The notes beneath the pieces were generated by a model, which saw nothing but the letters and a program-made list of their open reading frames with translations, was not told where the DNA came from and did no database searches. DNA of 64,000 bases from NCBI GenBank assembly GCA_017624155.1, contig JAGANS010000005.1:21006-85005 (forward strand), in the 5' to 3' direction. The translations under genes were made by a program, and so were the position numbers. Of the stretch, positions 36,176-46,065 are shown one piece after another. The first letter of the stretch is position 1. Each line of letters starts with the position of its first letter. The stretch is from Muribaculaceae bacterium (GTDB lineage: Bacteria; Bacteroidota; Bacteroidia; Bacteroidales; Muribaculaceae).

Positions 36176-36207
36176 CAAAGGTAGCAAAAATGTGTCGCCT
36201 GCGCAAA
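36176..36207 (-). promoter_or_regulatory. Promoter of the patatin-GH13-prs operon
   Basis: Minus-strand TACCTTTG (36176-36183) with TTTG 20 nt upstream (36204-36207), 20 nt before the start codon. Confidence 0.7.
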
Positions 36208-36255
36208 AATTATCATCTATCTTTTGGCCACGACGCAACTTTTTTATTCTTTGCA

Positions 36256-36285
36256 TTGTGGTTAAGCTCCTTTTTCGTAACTTTG
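36256..36285 (+). promoter_or_regulatory. Promoter of the valS operon
   Basis: TTG (36256-36258), 19-nt spacer, TAACTTTG (36278-36285). The start codon is 35 nt downstream. Confidence 0.65.
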
Positions 36286-36320
36286 CACGTTAAATAAGTC
36301 ATTATTCATATTTATAAGCG

Positions 36321-39017
36321 ATGAAAGAATTAGCAACGGTATACAATCCCGCTGAAGTCGAAGATAAATGGTACGGCTACTGGATGGAGCACAAACTGTT
36401 CCGCTCGGTACCCGACGCTCGCCAACCATATACTATTGTCATTCCGCCCCCAAATGTGACAGGTGTCCTTCACATGGGCCACATGCTCAACAATACTATA
36501 CAGGATATACTTGTGCGCCGCGCACGTATGCTTGGCATGAATGCGCTTTGGGTCCCCGGAACTGACCATGCCTCGATTTCAACCGAAACTAAGGTCATCG
36601 CCAAGCTCGCCTCGGAAGGCATTAAAAAGACCGACCTTACCCGTGAGCAATTCCTCGAACATGCCTGGAAGTGGACACGTAAGCATGGCGGCATCATTCT
36701 CACCCAGCTGCGCAAACTCGGTGCCTCGTGCGACTGGGACCGCACGGCTTTCACCATGGACGAGGCCCGCAGCCGTGCTGTTGTGAAAGTGTTCTGCGAC
36801 CTGTACGACAAGGGCCTCATTTACCGCGGCCTCCGTATGGTGAACTGGGATCCTGTTAACCTTACCGCCATCAGTGATGACGAGGTATTCTTCGAGCAGG
36901 AGCAGTCCAAACTCTATTACCTGCGCTATTATCTTGCCGACGATTGCGCTAATCCCGTACCGGCAGCCGAAGGCGAGGTTATCCATACCGATGAGAATGG
37001 CCGCCGCTATGCTGTCGTGGCGACCACACGCCCCGAGACAATCATGGGTGACACAGCCATGTGCATCAACCCCAAGGACCCCAAGAATACCTGGCTCAAG
37101 GGACACAAGGTGATTGTTCCTCTTGTGGACCGTGTCATCCCTGTCATCGAGGACCGCTATGTCGACATCGAGTTCGGCACCGGCTGTCTTAAGGTTACGC
37201 CGGCTCATGACAAGAACGACAACATGTTGGGCAAGAAGCACAACCTTGAGACAATCGATATCTTCAATGACGATGCCACCGTGGCCGAGTGCGCCGGCAT
37301 GTATGTCGGTATGGACCGCTTCGACTGCCGCAAGGCTATAGCTGAGGATCTGGCAAAGGCTGGCCTGCTTGAAAAGGTTGAGGATTACACCAACAACGTC
37401 GGCCTGTCGGAGCGCACCAAGACCCCCGTTGAGCCCCGTCTGTCGCTCCAATGGTTCGTAAATATGAAGCACTTTGCCGAGACATCGCTCAAGCCCGTTA
37501 TGGACGACGTTATCCGCTTCGTGCCCGAAAAATATAAGACAACATACCGCAACTGGCTCGAAAATATTCAGGACTGGTGCATCTCGCGCCAGCTGTGGTG
37601 GGGCCACCGTATACCTGCTTATTATTATACGGATCCTGCAAGCGGCGAAGAGAAGTTTGTCGTTGCCGAATCAGCAGAAAAGGCTCTCGACAAGGTCCGC
37701 GCTCTGCCGGGTTGCGAGAATTTCACCCCCGCAGACCTGCGTCAGGACGAGGGCGCCCTCGACACATGGTTCTCGTCATGGCTGTGGCCGATCACCCTTT
37801 TTGACGGTATCAACAATCCCGGTAATCCCGAGATCAACTACTACTACCCCACCGCCACACTTGTGACCGGTCCGGATATCATCTTCTTTTGGGTGGCACG
37901 CATGATAATGGCCGGATATGAATACGTAGGCAAGGAGCCGTTCAAGAATGTATATTTCACGGGCATTGTCCGCGATAATCTTGGCCGTAAGATGTCCAAA
38001 TCGCTCGGCAATTCACCCGACCCTCTCGAACTCATCGCCCGTTTCGGCGCCGACGGTGTACGCATGGGTATGATGCTCGCTGCCCCGGCCGGCAACGACA
38101 TTATGTTTGATGAGCGTCTGTGCGAGCAGGGCCGCAACTTCTGCAACAAGATCTGGAATGCTTTCCGCCTCATCAATACATGGACTGTCGACGACAGCAT
38201 AGCGATGCCCGAGGTAAACCGTATCGCCATAGAATGGTTCCGCGGACGTCTCAATGCCACCGTTGCCGAGGTGAACGACCTCTTCGACAAATTCCGCATC
38301 AACGAGGCGCTGATGTGTGTATATCGTCTGTTCTGGGATGAATTCTCATCCTGGTATTTAGAGATGGTTAAACCGGCATACGGCGCGCCCATCGATGCCG
38401 CCACGATGAAGGCAACGACCGAATTCTTTGATTCATTGCTGCGTATGCTTCATCCTTTCATGCCTTTTATCACCGAGGAATTGTGGCAGCATCTCGCAGC
38501 TCGTGCCGAAGGTGAGTCGATAATGTATGCACCAATGCCTGCCGCAGATGAATATGACCGCGACCTTGACTCCACCGTGGCTCTTGCCAAGGAAATCATC
38601 TCGGGTGTGCGCGCAATCAGAGCAAAAAAGAATATTCCCGCCAAGGAAGCTCTGCCGCTGAACGTGATCGGTACAATTCCTGCTTCGATACATCCACTGG
38701 TGAAAAAACTCGCAAATATCAGTGATATCGAGATGGAGTCGAAAAAGGATGCCGCCGCGGCGACCTTCATGGTAGGAACTCTCGAATTCAATGTGCCCCT
38801 GACATCATCGATCGATGTTGACGCCGAGATTGCCCGACTCAAGAAAGACATAGCCTATCTCGAAGGTTTCAAAGCTTCGATTGAGAAGAAACTTTCCAAT
38901 GAGCGCTTCGTGAACAATGCACCGGCTGCTGTTGTTGAGGCAGAGCGCAAAAAACTCGCCGACACCATGGCAAAACTTGCCGCCAACCACGCATCGCTCG
39001 ATGCTCTCAAAGGATAA
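36321..39017 (+). CDS. valS: Valyl-tRNA synthetase
   Basis: Class I aminoacyl-tRNA synthetase charging tRNA-Val. The HIGH-type motif is HMGH in [13 protein letters not shown] (near residue 50). A CP1 editing domain is recognisable by [20 protein letters not shown] is at residues 557-561. A C-terminal coiled coil ([18 protein letters not shown]) ends the protein. 898 residues is normal. It heads an operon with the DHH phosphoesterase 12 nt downstream. Confidence 0.97.
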   Translation: MKELATVYNPAEVEDKWYGYWMEHKLFRSVPDARQPYTIVIPPPNVTGVLHMGHMLNNTIQDILVRRARMLGMNALWVPGTDHASISTETKVIAKLASEGIKKTDLTREQFLEHAWKWTRKHGGIILTQLRKLGASCDWDRTAFTMDEARSRAVVKVFCDLYDKGLIYRGLRMVNWDPVNLTAISDDEVFFEQEQSKLYYLRYYLADDCANPVPAAEGEVIHTDENGRRYAVVATTRPETIMGDTAMCINPKDPKNTWLKGHKVIVPLVDRVIPVIEDRYVDIEFGTGCLKVTPAHDKNDNMLGKKHNLETIDIFNDDATVAECAGMYVGMDRFDCRKAIAEDLAKAGLLEKVEDYTNNVGLSERTKTPVEPRLSLQWFVNMKHFAETSLKPVMDDVIRFVPEKYKTTYRNWLENIQDWCISRQLWWGHRIPAYYYTDPASGEEKFVVAESAEKALDKVRALPGCENFTPADLRQDEGALDTWFSSWLWPITLFDGINNPGNPEINYYYPTATLVTGPDIIFFWVARMIMAGYEYVGKEPFKNVYFTGIVRDNLGRKMSKSLGNSPDPLELIARFGADGVRMGMMLAAPAGNDIMFDERLCEQGRNFCNKIWNAFRLINTWTVDDSIAMPEVNRIAIEWFRGRLNATVAEVNDLFDKFRINEALMCVYRLFWDEFSSWYLEMVKPAYGAPIDAATMKATTEFFDSLLRMLHPFMPFITEELWQHLAARAEGESIMYAPMPAADEYDRDLDSTVALAKEIISGVRAIRAKKNIPAKEALPLNVIGTIPASIHPLVKKLANISDIEMESKKDAAAATFMVGTLEFNVPLTSSIDVDAEIARLKKDIAYLEGFKASIEKKLSNERFVNNAPAAVVEAERKKLADTMAKLAANHASLDALKG

Positions 39018-39029
39018 AGGACAATATAG

Positions 39030-40070
39030 ATGATCGCACCACTTAACGAAGACAAGAATCTCCACGCAATCCGCAGGCTTATCGACGAGTCGGAACGCAT
39101 TGTGGCTCTTACCCATATGTCGCCCGACGGTGATGCCATCGGCTCTGCCACAGCATTCAGGTCGGTAATGGAACAGATCGGCAAGGACGTACAGATTATC
39201 ATACCCGATATGATGCTTGCATCCCTGCGTTCGCTGCCCGGCGCCAGGGATATCACCGATGCCACCCGCTATCCTGAATTTGCCGAAAAGCTGATTACTG
39301 AGGCCGACCTCATTGTTTGTCTTGATTTTAACGAATCCAAACGCGTAGGCAAGCTTACGGGGCTGCTTGAACAGTCGAAGGCCAGAAAGATACTTATCGA
39401 TCACCATCTGAATCCGGGAACATTTGCCGATGTGGCAATATCACATCCTGAGATGTCCTCGACATGCTTCCTGCTTTTCAAGGTATTCTGCGGACTTGAA
39501 CTGTTCTCGGAAATAAACAAGCAGGCCGCCGAGTCAATACTTACCGGCATGATGACCGACACCGGCAATTTCTCATACAATGCGGCTGATCCGGACATTT
39601 ATGTAGTCGTATCGGAACTGTTGAAAAAAGGTGTCGACAAGGAGAAAATATACAGGGCCCAATTCGAGACACATTCGCTCAACAGTTTGCGTCTCAATGC
39701 CTACGCAATGTTAAAAAAACTTGAGGTATGGCCCGATAAGGGTGCGGCTCTTATAACTCTGACCCGTGATGAGCTGAACCGTTTCCATTATACCAAGGGC
39801 GATACAGAGGGACTTGTCAACAAGGCTCTTGCGATTCCGGGCGTGGTTTATTCGGCTTTCCTGCGCGAAGAAGACGGCTATGTCAAGGTATCCATGCGCT
39901 CGCTTGATAAATTCCCTGTCAATGAATTGTGCCGCGAACACTTTAGTGGCGGCGGTCATATAAACGCTGCCGGCGGCGAGTTTAACGGAACACTCGAAGA
40001 GGCTGCAGCCCTGTTCCGCTCGCTGCTCGACACCAATAAATCTCTCTATCTCTCCGCAACACATAAGTAA
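39030..40070 (+). CDS. nrnA: DHH/DHHA1 phosphoesterase, NrnA-like oligoribonuclease/pAp phosphatase
   Basis: Manganese-dependent phosphoesterase of 346 residues. The DHH domain has SPDGDAIGSA (Asp33, Asp35), LDFNES (Asp99), DHH (124-126) and TGMMTDTGNF. The DHHA1 domain ends with SGGGHINAAGGEF, the RNA-binding loop. Members degrade nanoRNA and 3'-phosphoadenosine 5'-phosphate; some act on cyclic dinucleotides. Cytoplasmic. Located between valS and a DUF4827 lipoprotein with very short gaps. The exact substrate is inferred from family only. Confidence 0.88.
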   Translation: MIAPLNEDKNLHAIRRLIDESERIVALTHMSPDGDAIGSATAFRSVMEQIGKDVQIIIPDMMLASLRSLPGARDITDATRYPEFAEKLITEADLIVCLDFNESKRVGKLTGLLEQSKARKILIDHHLNPGTFADVAISHPEMSSTCFLLFKVFCGLELFSEINKQAAESILTGMMTDTGNFSYNAADPDIYVVVSELLKKGVDKEKIYRAQFETHSLNSLRLNAYAMLKKLEVWPDKGAALITLTRDELNRFHYTKGDTEGLVNKALAIPGVVYSAFLREEDGYVKVSMRSLDKFPVNELCREHFSGGGHINAAGGEFNGTLEEAAALFRSLLDTNKSLYLSATHK

Positions 40071-40077
40071 ATATTAT

Positions 40078-40650
40078 ATGAAAATAAAGAACCTCACCGG
40101 CATCTGTGCTGCCGCTGCTGTCATGGCGATTCTTCCTGCCGGCTGCAGCGACAACAAGACCTATGCCGAACTCCTCACCGACGAGAATCATTATGTAAAT
40201 ACATTTCTTGCCGATCAGCGTGTCGTGAACGAGATTCCACCCGACACGATATTTGAGACAGGCGAGAATGCTCCCTACTATCGCCTTGACGAAGACGGCA
40301 ACATGTATATGCAGGTGCTCACCCCGGGTACGCCCGACAACAAGGTCGAGCAGAACGATCTCATATACTTCCGCTTCACCCGTTATCCTATTGCCTATTA
40401 TAAGGACGGAGAATTCACAACCTCCGACGGCAATGACGATGTGCTGGGTGGAAATCTGTCGTTCCGTTTCGGCAATTTTGAACTTAACTCGTCATACAGC
40501 TTCGGTGCCGGCATACAGATGCCTCTCAACTACCTGCCTATCGATGCCGAGGTTAATATCGTGATCAAAAGCCAATACGGCATGCCGTCCGAGATGTCGA
40601 ATGTCATGCCTTATCTATATCACATACGCTACTTCAAACCAAAAATCTAA
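40078..40650 (+). CDS. DUF4827 family lipoprotein
   Basis: 190-residue protein with a lipoprotein signal (LPAGC, Cys23) followed by a domain matching DUF4827, a Bacteroidetes family with an FKBP-like look (NDLIYFRFTRYP..., GAGIQMPLNYLPIDAEVNIVIKSQYG). Whether it has prolyl isomerase activity is unknown; several FKBP active-site aromatics cannot be placed with certainty. It lies 7 nt after nrnA and 12 nt before glmM in one operon, which may reflect an envelope-related role. Confidence 0.82.
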   Translation: MKIKNLTGICAAAAVMAILPAGCSDNKTYAELLTDENHYVNTFLADQRVVNEIPPDTIFETGENAPYYRLDEDGNMYMQVLTPGTPDNKVEQNDLIYFRFTRYPIAYYKDGEFTTSDGNDDVLGGNLSFRFGNFELNSSYSFGAGIQMPLNYLPIDAEVNIVIKSQYGMPSEMSNVMPYLYHIRYFKPKI

Positions 40651-40662
40651 TCATCGTCAATC

Positions 40663-42051
40663 ATGGCACTCATCAAATCCATTTCAGGCATCCGCGGTAC
40701 TATCGGCGGCCGTCCAGGCGAAGGACTGTCTCCACTCGACGTCGTGAAGTTCACCGCTGCGTTTGCAACTTTTATCGCTAAGAATACCACGCGCACATCG
40801 CGCACCATAGTTGTAGGCCGTGACGCCCGTCTCTCGGGCTCGATGGTATGCGACCTTGTGTGCGGCACACTGGCCGGCATGGGCTTCGATGTTGTAAATA
40901 TCGGTCTGGCCTCCACTCCTACGACAGAAATTGCAGTGGTTAAGGAATGCGCCTGTGGCGGTCTCATTCTTACCGCATCACACAATCCCCGCCAGTGGAA
41001 TGCCCTCAAGCTTCTCAACGAGCGCGGAGAATTCCTCAATGACAAAGAAGGCAAGCAGGTCCTCGCGATTGCCGAAGCCGAGGATTTCAATTTTGCCGAG
41101 GTTAACGACCTGGGTAAGGTCTACACCAACAATACATACAACCGCAAGCATATAGATGACGTGCTGGCTCTGCCGCTCGTCGATGTCGAGGCTATCCGTA
41201 ATGCTGATTTCACGGTTGCCATCGATGCCGTCAACTCGGTGGGCGGTGTTGTGATTCCCGAACTTCTGCGTGCCCTCGGTGTGAAGAAGGTAATCGAGAT
41301 CAACTGCGATCCCACCGGCAAGTTTGCCCACACCCCCGAGCCGATTCCCGAAAATCTCGTATCGACAGCCAATATCGTTCGTGATATGGATGCCGATGTA
41401 TGCTTTGTTGTCGATCCTGATGTCGACCGACTTGCCATTCTCGGCCGTGGCGGCATGTTCTTCGGCGAAGAGAATACCCTCATATCGATCGCCGACTATG
41501 TGCTGGCCCACACTCCCGGCCCGACAGTATCCAACCTCAGCTCGTCGCGCGGTCTCAAGGATGTGACCGAGGCTCATGGCTGCACATATACCGCCGCTGC
41601 TGTCGGCGAGGTAAATGTTACCACCGAGATGAAGCGTACAGGTGCTGTTATTGGCGGCGAAGGCAACGGCGGTGTCATCTATCCCGAGCTGCATTATGGC
41701 CGCGACGCACTGGTTGGTGTGGCTCTGTTCCTCACAATGATGGCCAAAACCGGCAAATCTGTGGCTCAGATCCTCGAAGGACTGCCCAAATACAGCATCT
41801 ACAAGACTAAAGTGGAACTTCAGCCCGGTCTTGATGTCGATCGCCTGCTCCTGAATGTAAAGGAGGCATACAAGAACGAGAAAATCACCGACATCGACGG
41901 CGTCAAGATCGACTTCTCCGACATGTGGGTGCATCTGCGCAAGAGCAATACCGAGCCAATCATCCGTGTATATGCCGAGGCTCATACCGCCGCCGAGGCC
42001 GAAGCTATCGCCGGCAAGGTAAAGGGCATGATCCTCGATATGGTCAAATAA
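40663..42051 (+). CDS. glmM: Phosphoglucosamine mutase
   Basis: Alpha-D-phosphohexomutase converting glucosamine 6-phosphate to glucosamine 1-phosphate for peptidoglycan and LPS. The phospho-serine is Ser106 in LTASHNP; the metal loop is DPDVDRLAI near residue 250; the sugar-binding loop GEGNGG and the C-terminal phosphate-binding RKSNTEPIIRVY are present. 462 residues fits GlmM. Specificity between GlmM and phosphomannomutase is inferred from overall likeness, so some doubt remains. Last gene of the valS operon; a terminator follows. Confidence 0.85.
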   Translation: MALIKSISGIRGTIGGRPGEGLSPLDVVKFTAAFATFIAKNTTRTSRTIVVGRDARLSGSMVCDLVCGTLAGMGFDVVNIGLASTPTTEIAVVKECACGGLILTASHNPRQWNALKLLNERGEFLNDKEGKQVLAIAEAEDFNFAEVNDLGKVYTNNTYNRKHIDDVLALPLVDVEAIRNADFTVAIDAVNSVGGVVIPELLRALGVKKVIEINCDPTGKFAHTPEPIPENLVSTANIVRDMDADVCFVVDPDVDRLAILGRGGMFFGEENTLISIADYVLAHTPGPTVSNLSSSRGLKDVTEAHGCTYTAAAVGEVNVTTEMKRTGAVIGGEGNGGVIYPELHYGRDALVGVALFLTMMAKTGKSVAQILEGLPKYSIYKTKVELQPGLDVDRLLLNVKEAYKNEKITDIDGVKIDFSDMWVHLRKSNTEPIIRVYAEAHTAAEAEAIAGKVKGMILDMVK

Positions 42052-42070
42052 CTGTTTTAATCATATAAAG

Positions 42071-42113
42071 TCGGGAAAGCCGAAAGTGTTTATCACTCGG
42101 CCTTCCCGATTTT
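42071..42113 (+). terminator. Intrinsic terminator after glmM
   Basis: 13-bp stem (TCGGGAAAGCCGA with TCGGCCTTCCCGA, one mismatch), 13-nt loop and a TTTT tail. Confidence 0.8.
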
Positions 42114-42128
42114 CTACAATATCTGTTC

Positions 42129-44102
42129 ATGGTTTCAGTCAATAATCTGAGCGTTGAATTTTCTGCAAAATCGCTTTTCGACAATATTAGTTATGTAATC
42201 AACGACCGCGACAAGATTGCTCTCGTTGGCAAGAACGGTGCCGGCAAATCCACGATGCTAAAAATCATCGCCGGTCTGCAGCAACCCACATCGGGATCGG
42301 TCGCTGTCCCCGAAGGTGTGACAATCGGCTACCTGCCGCAACACATGATCACTACCGACGGACTTACAGTCACTCAGGAAGTACGCAAAGCATTTTCGCA
42401 TATCGATGCCATGCAGAGCCGCCTTGACGCCATGAACGCCGAACTCGCCGATCGCACCGACTACGAATCAGAGAGTTATCATAAACTTATCGACGACATG
42501 ACGACGCTGTCCGATGCGATAGCGATGGCTGGCAGCGACAACTGCGAGGCCGAAATGGAAAAGACATTGCTCGGGCTCGGCTTTGTGCGAGCCGACTTCG
42601 ACCGCCCGACAAGCGAATTCTCCGGCGGCTGGCGCATGCGTATCGAACTTGCCAAACTGTTGCTCAGGCGTCCCGATGTACTGCTGCTCGACGAGCCCAC
42701 CAACCATCTTGATATAGAATCGATTCAGTGGCTCGAGAATTTCCTTATCTCAAAGGCCAAGGCTGTGGTGCTTGTGAGTCACGACCGCGCATTTATAGAC
42801 AATGTCACCAACCGTACGATAGAAATTTCGTTGGGCAAGATTTATGATTATTCGGTCAACTATTCGCATTATGTTGTCCTGCGACAGGAACGTCTGGAGC
42901 AGCAGATGCGCGCATACGCCAATCAGCAGAAGCAGATTGCCGATACCGAGGCATTTATAGAGCGTTTCAGATACAAGGCGACGAAGGCCGTTCAGGTTCA
43001 GAGCAGAATGAAACAGCTTGCCAAGATCGAGCGGATTGAAGTTGACGAGGTCGATACCTCGCATCTTAATCTCCGCTTCCCGCCGGCTCCTCGTTCGGGC
43101 GATTTTCCGATCATTGCCGACGACCTTGGCAAGGCTTATGGAAGCCATCAGGTATTCGATCATGCTACCTTTACCATCCGCCGGGGAGAGAAAGTGGCCT
43201 TTGTCGGCAAAAATGGCGAGGGCAAATCTACGCTTGTAAAGTGCATAATGGGCGAGATTCCTTATACCGGTACTCTTAAGATCGGGCATAATGTGAGCAT
43301 TGGTTATTTCGTCCAGAATCAGGCGTCGCTGCTCGACGGTGAGCTCACCGTCTTCGACACTATCGACCGCGTGGCCGTCGGAGACATACGTACAAAGATA
43401 CGTGATCTGTTGGGCGCCTTTATGTTTGGCGGCGAGGCATCTGACAAGAAGGTAAAGGTTCTCTCGGGCGGTGAGCGAACACGTCTTGCCATGATACGCC
43501 TGTTGCTTCAGCCAGTCAACCTTCTGATTCTTGACGAGCCGACCAACCATCTCGACATGGCCACTAAGGACATCCTGAAGCAGGCGATCAAGGACTTTGA
43601 CGGCACCGTTATAGTTGTCAGCCACGACCGTGAGTTTCTCGACGGACTTGTCGAAAAAGTATATGAGTTTGGCGGAGGCAAAGTGACAGAGTGTCTTGGA
43701 GGTATATATGACTTCCTTGAGCGCAAGCGCATTGCATCGCTTCAGGAACTTGAACTTTCAAAATCGCCGGAAGCTCCCAAGCCGGTTAGGCCCGTCGCAC
43801 AAAAGGATTCGGCAAACGGCTCTGACACTAAAGTAGAGGAGGCCCCACGCAAACTAAGCTATGCCGAGCAACGTGAACGAGACAAGACTATACGGCGCGC
43901 CCGCAAAAAGGTTGAGGATGCCGAGACCGAAATTGCGCGTCTTGAAGGGGTTGTTAAAGAAATAGAAGCGCAACTCGCTACCGGCGAGGCCACCGATGCG
44001 GATATTTATACACGGCATGCGGCGGCGACCAAGGATCTTGAGAATGCAATGAGCATTTGGGAGCTGGCCTCGCTCGAGCTCGAGGAATTGCAATCGAAAT
44101 AA
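42129..44102 (+). CDS. ABC-F family ATPase
   Basis: 657-residue cytoplasmic protein with two ABC ATPase domains and no membrane part, the plan of ABC-F translation factors. P-loops are GKNGAGKST (34-42) and GKNGEGKST; signature motifs FSGGWRMR and LSGGERTR; Walker B regions LLLDEPTNHLD and LILDEPTNHLD. The linker between the domains is the helical interdomain segment. A C-terminal coiled coil (about 575-655) makes it Uup-like. It probably acts on the ribosome or on DNA recombination intermediates. No antibiotic-resistance context is visible. It begins 16 nt after the glmM terminator and ends in its own hairpin. Confidence 0.92.
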   Translation: MVSVNNLSVEFSAKSLFDNISYVINDRDKIALVGKNGAGKSTMLKIIAGLQQPTSGSVAVPEGVTIGYLPQHMITTDGLTVTQEVRKAFSHIDAMQSRLDAMNAELADRTDYESESYHKLIDDMTTLSDAIAMAGSDNCEAEMEKTLLGLGFVRADFDRPTSEFSGGWRMRIELAKLLLRRPDVLLLDEPTNHLDIESIQWLENFLISKAKAVVLVSHDRAFIDNVTNRTIEISLGKIYDYSVNYSHYVVLRQERLEQQMRAYANQQKQIADTEAFIERFRYKATKAVQVQSRMKQLAKIERIEVDEVDTSHLNLRFPPAPRSGDFPIIADDLGKAYGSHQVFDHATFTIRRGEKVAFVGKNGEGKSTLVKCIMGEIPYTGTLKIGHNVSIGYFVQNQASLLDGELTVFDTIDRVAVGDIRTKIRDLLGAFMFGGEASDKKVKVLSGGERTRLAMIRLLLQPVNLLILDEPTNHLDMATKDILKQAIKDFDGTVIVVSHDREFLDGLVEKVYEFGGGKVTECLGGIYDFLERKRIASLQELELSKSPEAPKPVRPVAQKDSANGSDTKVEEAPRKLSYAEQRERDKTIRRARKKVEDAETEIARLEGVVKEIEAQLATGEATDADIYTRHAAATKDLENAMSIWELASLELEELQSK

Positions 44103-44116
44103 ATTCAATCATGCGT

Positions 44117-44147
44117 AAGCCGGTGGGAATATCCACCGGCTTTCCTT
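44117..44147 (+). terminator. Intrinsic terminator after the ABC-F gene
   Basis: 10-bp stem (AAGCCGGTGG / CCACCGGCTT), 6-nt loop, pyrimidine-rich tail. Confidence 0.7.
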
Positions 44148-44192
44148 TAGCAATCTTTTGTATAAAAACGCCTGTGATTGGATATTTTTTAT

Positions 44193-44200
44193 TACATTTG
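44193..44200 (+). promoter_or_regulatory. Putative -7 box of the DUF4492-cydAB operon
   Basis: TACATTTG, 21 nt before the DUF4492 start codon. The -33 partner is not evident. Confidence 0.45.
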
Positions 44201-44221
44201 CGAATTGATACCAATACAGCA

Positions 44222-44488
44222 ATGAAAACACTCCTGGCACGCGTTTTTGCCATGTATCGCGACGGATTTCGCAACATGACGCTCGGACGGACATTGTGGT
44301 TGGTGATAGCAGTCAAGCTTGCAATCATTTTCCTTGTGGTAAAGCTGCTGTTCTTCCCCGACCGCCTTGCCAGCGACTATGATACCGATTCCGAGCGCTC
44401 TCAGGCAGTCCGCGACGCACTTGTCGCCGAGCCTCAAAACGATGATTTCAATAAACACATATTAACTAACCTTCAAAACAATGAATGA
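44222..44488 (+). CDS. DUF4492 small membrane protein upstream of cydAB
   Basis: 88-residue protein with one membrane segment (about 26-46), a positive N-terminus (MYRDGFRNMTLG) and an acidic C-terminal tail. It matches DUF4492, a Bacteroidetes family typically found just before cydAB. The start is ATG 44222; longer in-frame extensions would run into the terminator and the ABC-F gene. Its stop overlaps the cydA start by 8 nt, so expression is coupled. It may be a small subunit or assembly factor of the cytochrome bd oxidase, in the manner of CydX, but this is inferred from position. Confidence 0.82.
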   Translation: MKTLLARVFAMYRDGFRNMTLGRTLWLVIAVKLAIIFLVVKLLFFPDRLASDYDTDSERSQAVRDALVAEPQNDDFNKHILTNLQNNE

Positions 44489-46046
44489 CATTATCAGCAC
44501 GGTGGACTGGTCGCGTGCGCAATTTGCGCTTACGGCAATGTATCACTGGCTATTTGTACCGCTTACCATCGGACTGGCTCTGATTGTAGCCGTGATGGAA
44601 ACTATCTATGTCCGTACAGGGCTGGAGAAATGGAAGGGCATCACCAAGTTCTGGATGTCGCTCTTCGGAATCAATTTTGCCATTGGTGTCGCAACCGGTA
44701 TCATCCTCGAATTTGAGTTCGGTACAAACTGGTCAAATTATTCCTGGTTTGTAGGAGATATATTCGGCGCACCGCTCGCCATAGAGGGCATCTTTGCATT
44801 TTTTATGGAAGCCACCTTTGTCGCTGTAATGTTCTTCGGATGGAATAAGGTCAGCAAGGGCTTTCACCTTGCGTCCACATGGCTTGTGGCATTTGGCGTG
44901 GCCTTGTCGGCGCTGTGGATTCTTGTCGCTAATGCATGGATGCAGAATCCTGTCGGAATGCAGTTTGATCCGTCGCAGATGCGCAATGTAATGGACAATT
45001 TTGGCGAAGTCGCTTTCAACGCCGTGTCAATGAACAAGTTCTTCCATGCCGTTGCAAGCGGTTGGTGCCTTGCCGGCACATTCGTTGTGGGCGTCAGCTG
45101 CTGGCTGCTTTGGCGTAAGAGCAACGTTAATGCTGCCCGCAGTTCGCTCAAGGTAGGTGCCTGGGTCGGCCTCGCAGGTATCGTCTTCACAATGTGGACG
45201 GGTGATGGCTCGGCGGTGCAGGTAGCAAAAGTCCAGCCTATGAAACTTGCCGCAATGGAAGGCCTTTATGACGGAAAAATCGGTCAGGAACTGGTGGCTT
45301 TCGGCTTCGTAAATCCGGACAAGCGGCCGGGCGATAATCTCGAGGCTATCAAGTGTGAGTTCGCTCTGCCATACGGACTGTCTGTCCTTGCCAATCATGA
45401 TCCCAACACATTCGTGCCGGGTATCAACGATCTTATTAAAGGCGTGTCACTCACGCCTGACGGCGATACCGTGAACACAGTATCTTATGCCGAACGTATC
45501 ACCATGGGCAAGGCTGCCCGCACCGCGCTGCTCGACTACGACCGCGCGCTTAAAGCCGGCGACGAGGCTGCCATGAGCGACGCACAGGCCCGCATCGCAG
45601 AGAATTTCAAATACTTCGGCTACGGGTATCTTGACAAGCCCGAGGATGCTGTTCCGCCAGTTGGCCTTACTTTCTATGCATTCCATATTATGGTATACAT
45701 CGGCGGTTATCTGCTGCTGTTCTTTATCGTTGCAATCTTTGCTAGTCGATGGAAAACATCGTGGCTCGAAAAGCCGTGGCTCCATTGGGTCGGCATCATA
45801 TCGATTCCTTTGGTATGGATATGCAGCCAGGCCGGATGGGTTGTGGCCGAGGTAGGCCGTCAGCCCTGGGTAATTCAGGATCTGATGCCGACAAATGCCG
45901 CCATCAGCGATGTCCCCGCCTCCGCCGTACAGTTTACATTCTGGATGTTTGCTGTATTGTTCACAGCTTTGCTCGCCGCTGAGGTCAGCATCATGTTGCG
46001 CTATATTGCACGCTCGTCCAGAAAAAATATCGAACTATCTCATTAA
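44481..46046 (+). CDS. cydA: Cytochrome bd ubiquinol oxidase subunit I
   Basis: Catalytic subunit of the high-affinity bd quinol oxidase in the inner membrane. It has about nine membrane segments, the conserved N-terminal His in FALTAMYHWLFVPLTIG and the GRQPWVIQ motif near residue 460. The long quinol-binding Q loop lies between (about residues 250-390). 521 residues is normal. Overlaps the DUF4492 gene upstream; cydB begins 19 nt downstream. Serves microaerobic respiration and oxygen scavenging in anaerobes of this group. Confidence 0.96.
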   Translation: MNDIISTVDWSRAQFALTAMYHWLFVPLTIGLALIVAVMETIYVRTGLEKWKGITKFWMSLFGINFAIGVATGIILEFEFGTNWSNYSWFVGDIFGAPLAIEGIFAFFMEATFVAVMFFGWNKVSKGFHLASTWLVAFGVALSALWILVANAWMQNPVGMQFDPSQMRNVMDNFGEVAFNAVSMNKFFHAVASGWCLAGTFVVGVSCWLLWRKSNVNAARSSLKVGAWVGLAGIVFTMWTGDGSAVQVAKVQPMKLAAMEGLYDGKIGQELVAFGFVNPDKRPGDNLEAIKCEFALPYGLSVLANHDPNTFVPGINDLIKGVSLTPDGDTVNTVSYAERITMGKAARTALLDYDRALKAGDEAAMSDAQARIAENFKYFGYGYLDKPEDAVPPVGLTFYAFHIMVYIGGYLLLFFIVAIFASRWKTSWLEKPWLHWVGIISIPLVWICSQAGWVVAEVGRQPWVIQDLMPTNAAISDVPASAVQFTFWMFAVLFTALLAAEVSIMLRYIARSSRKNIELSH

Positions 46047-46065
46047 CCCCTAAATCGAAACAGCA

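Noticed and set aside
36579-37607. 342-codon minus-strand frame inside valS
   Set aside because: Complete overlap with a conserved synthetase and no family-like motifs; shadow frame.
40978-41985. 335-codon minus-strand frame inside glmM
   Set aside because: Shadow of a conserved enzyme; no promoter box or domain support.
42750-43625. 291-codon minus-strand frame inside the ABC-F gene
   Set aside because: Opposite to a conserved double-ATPase; composition is that of an antisense translation.
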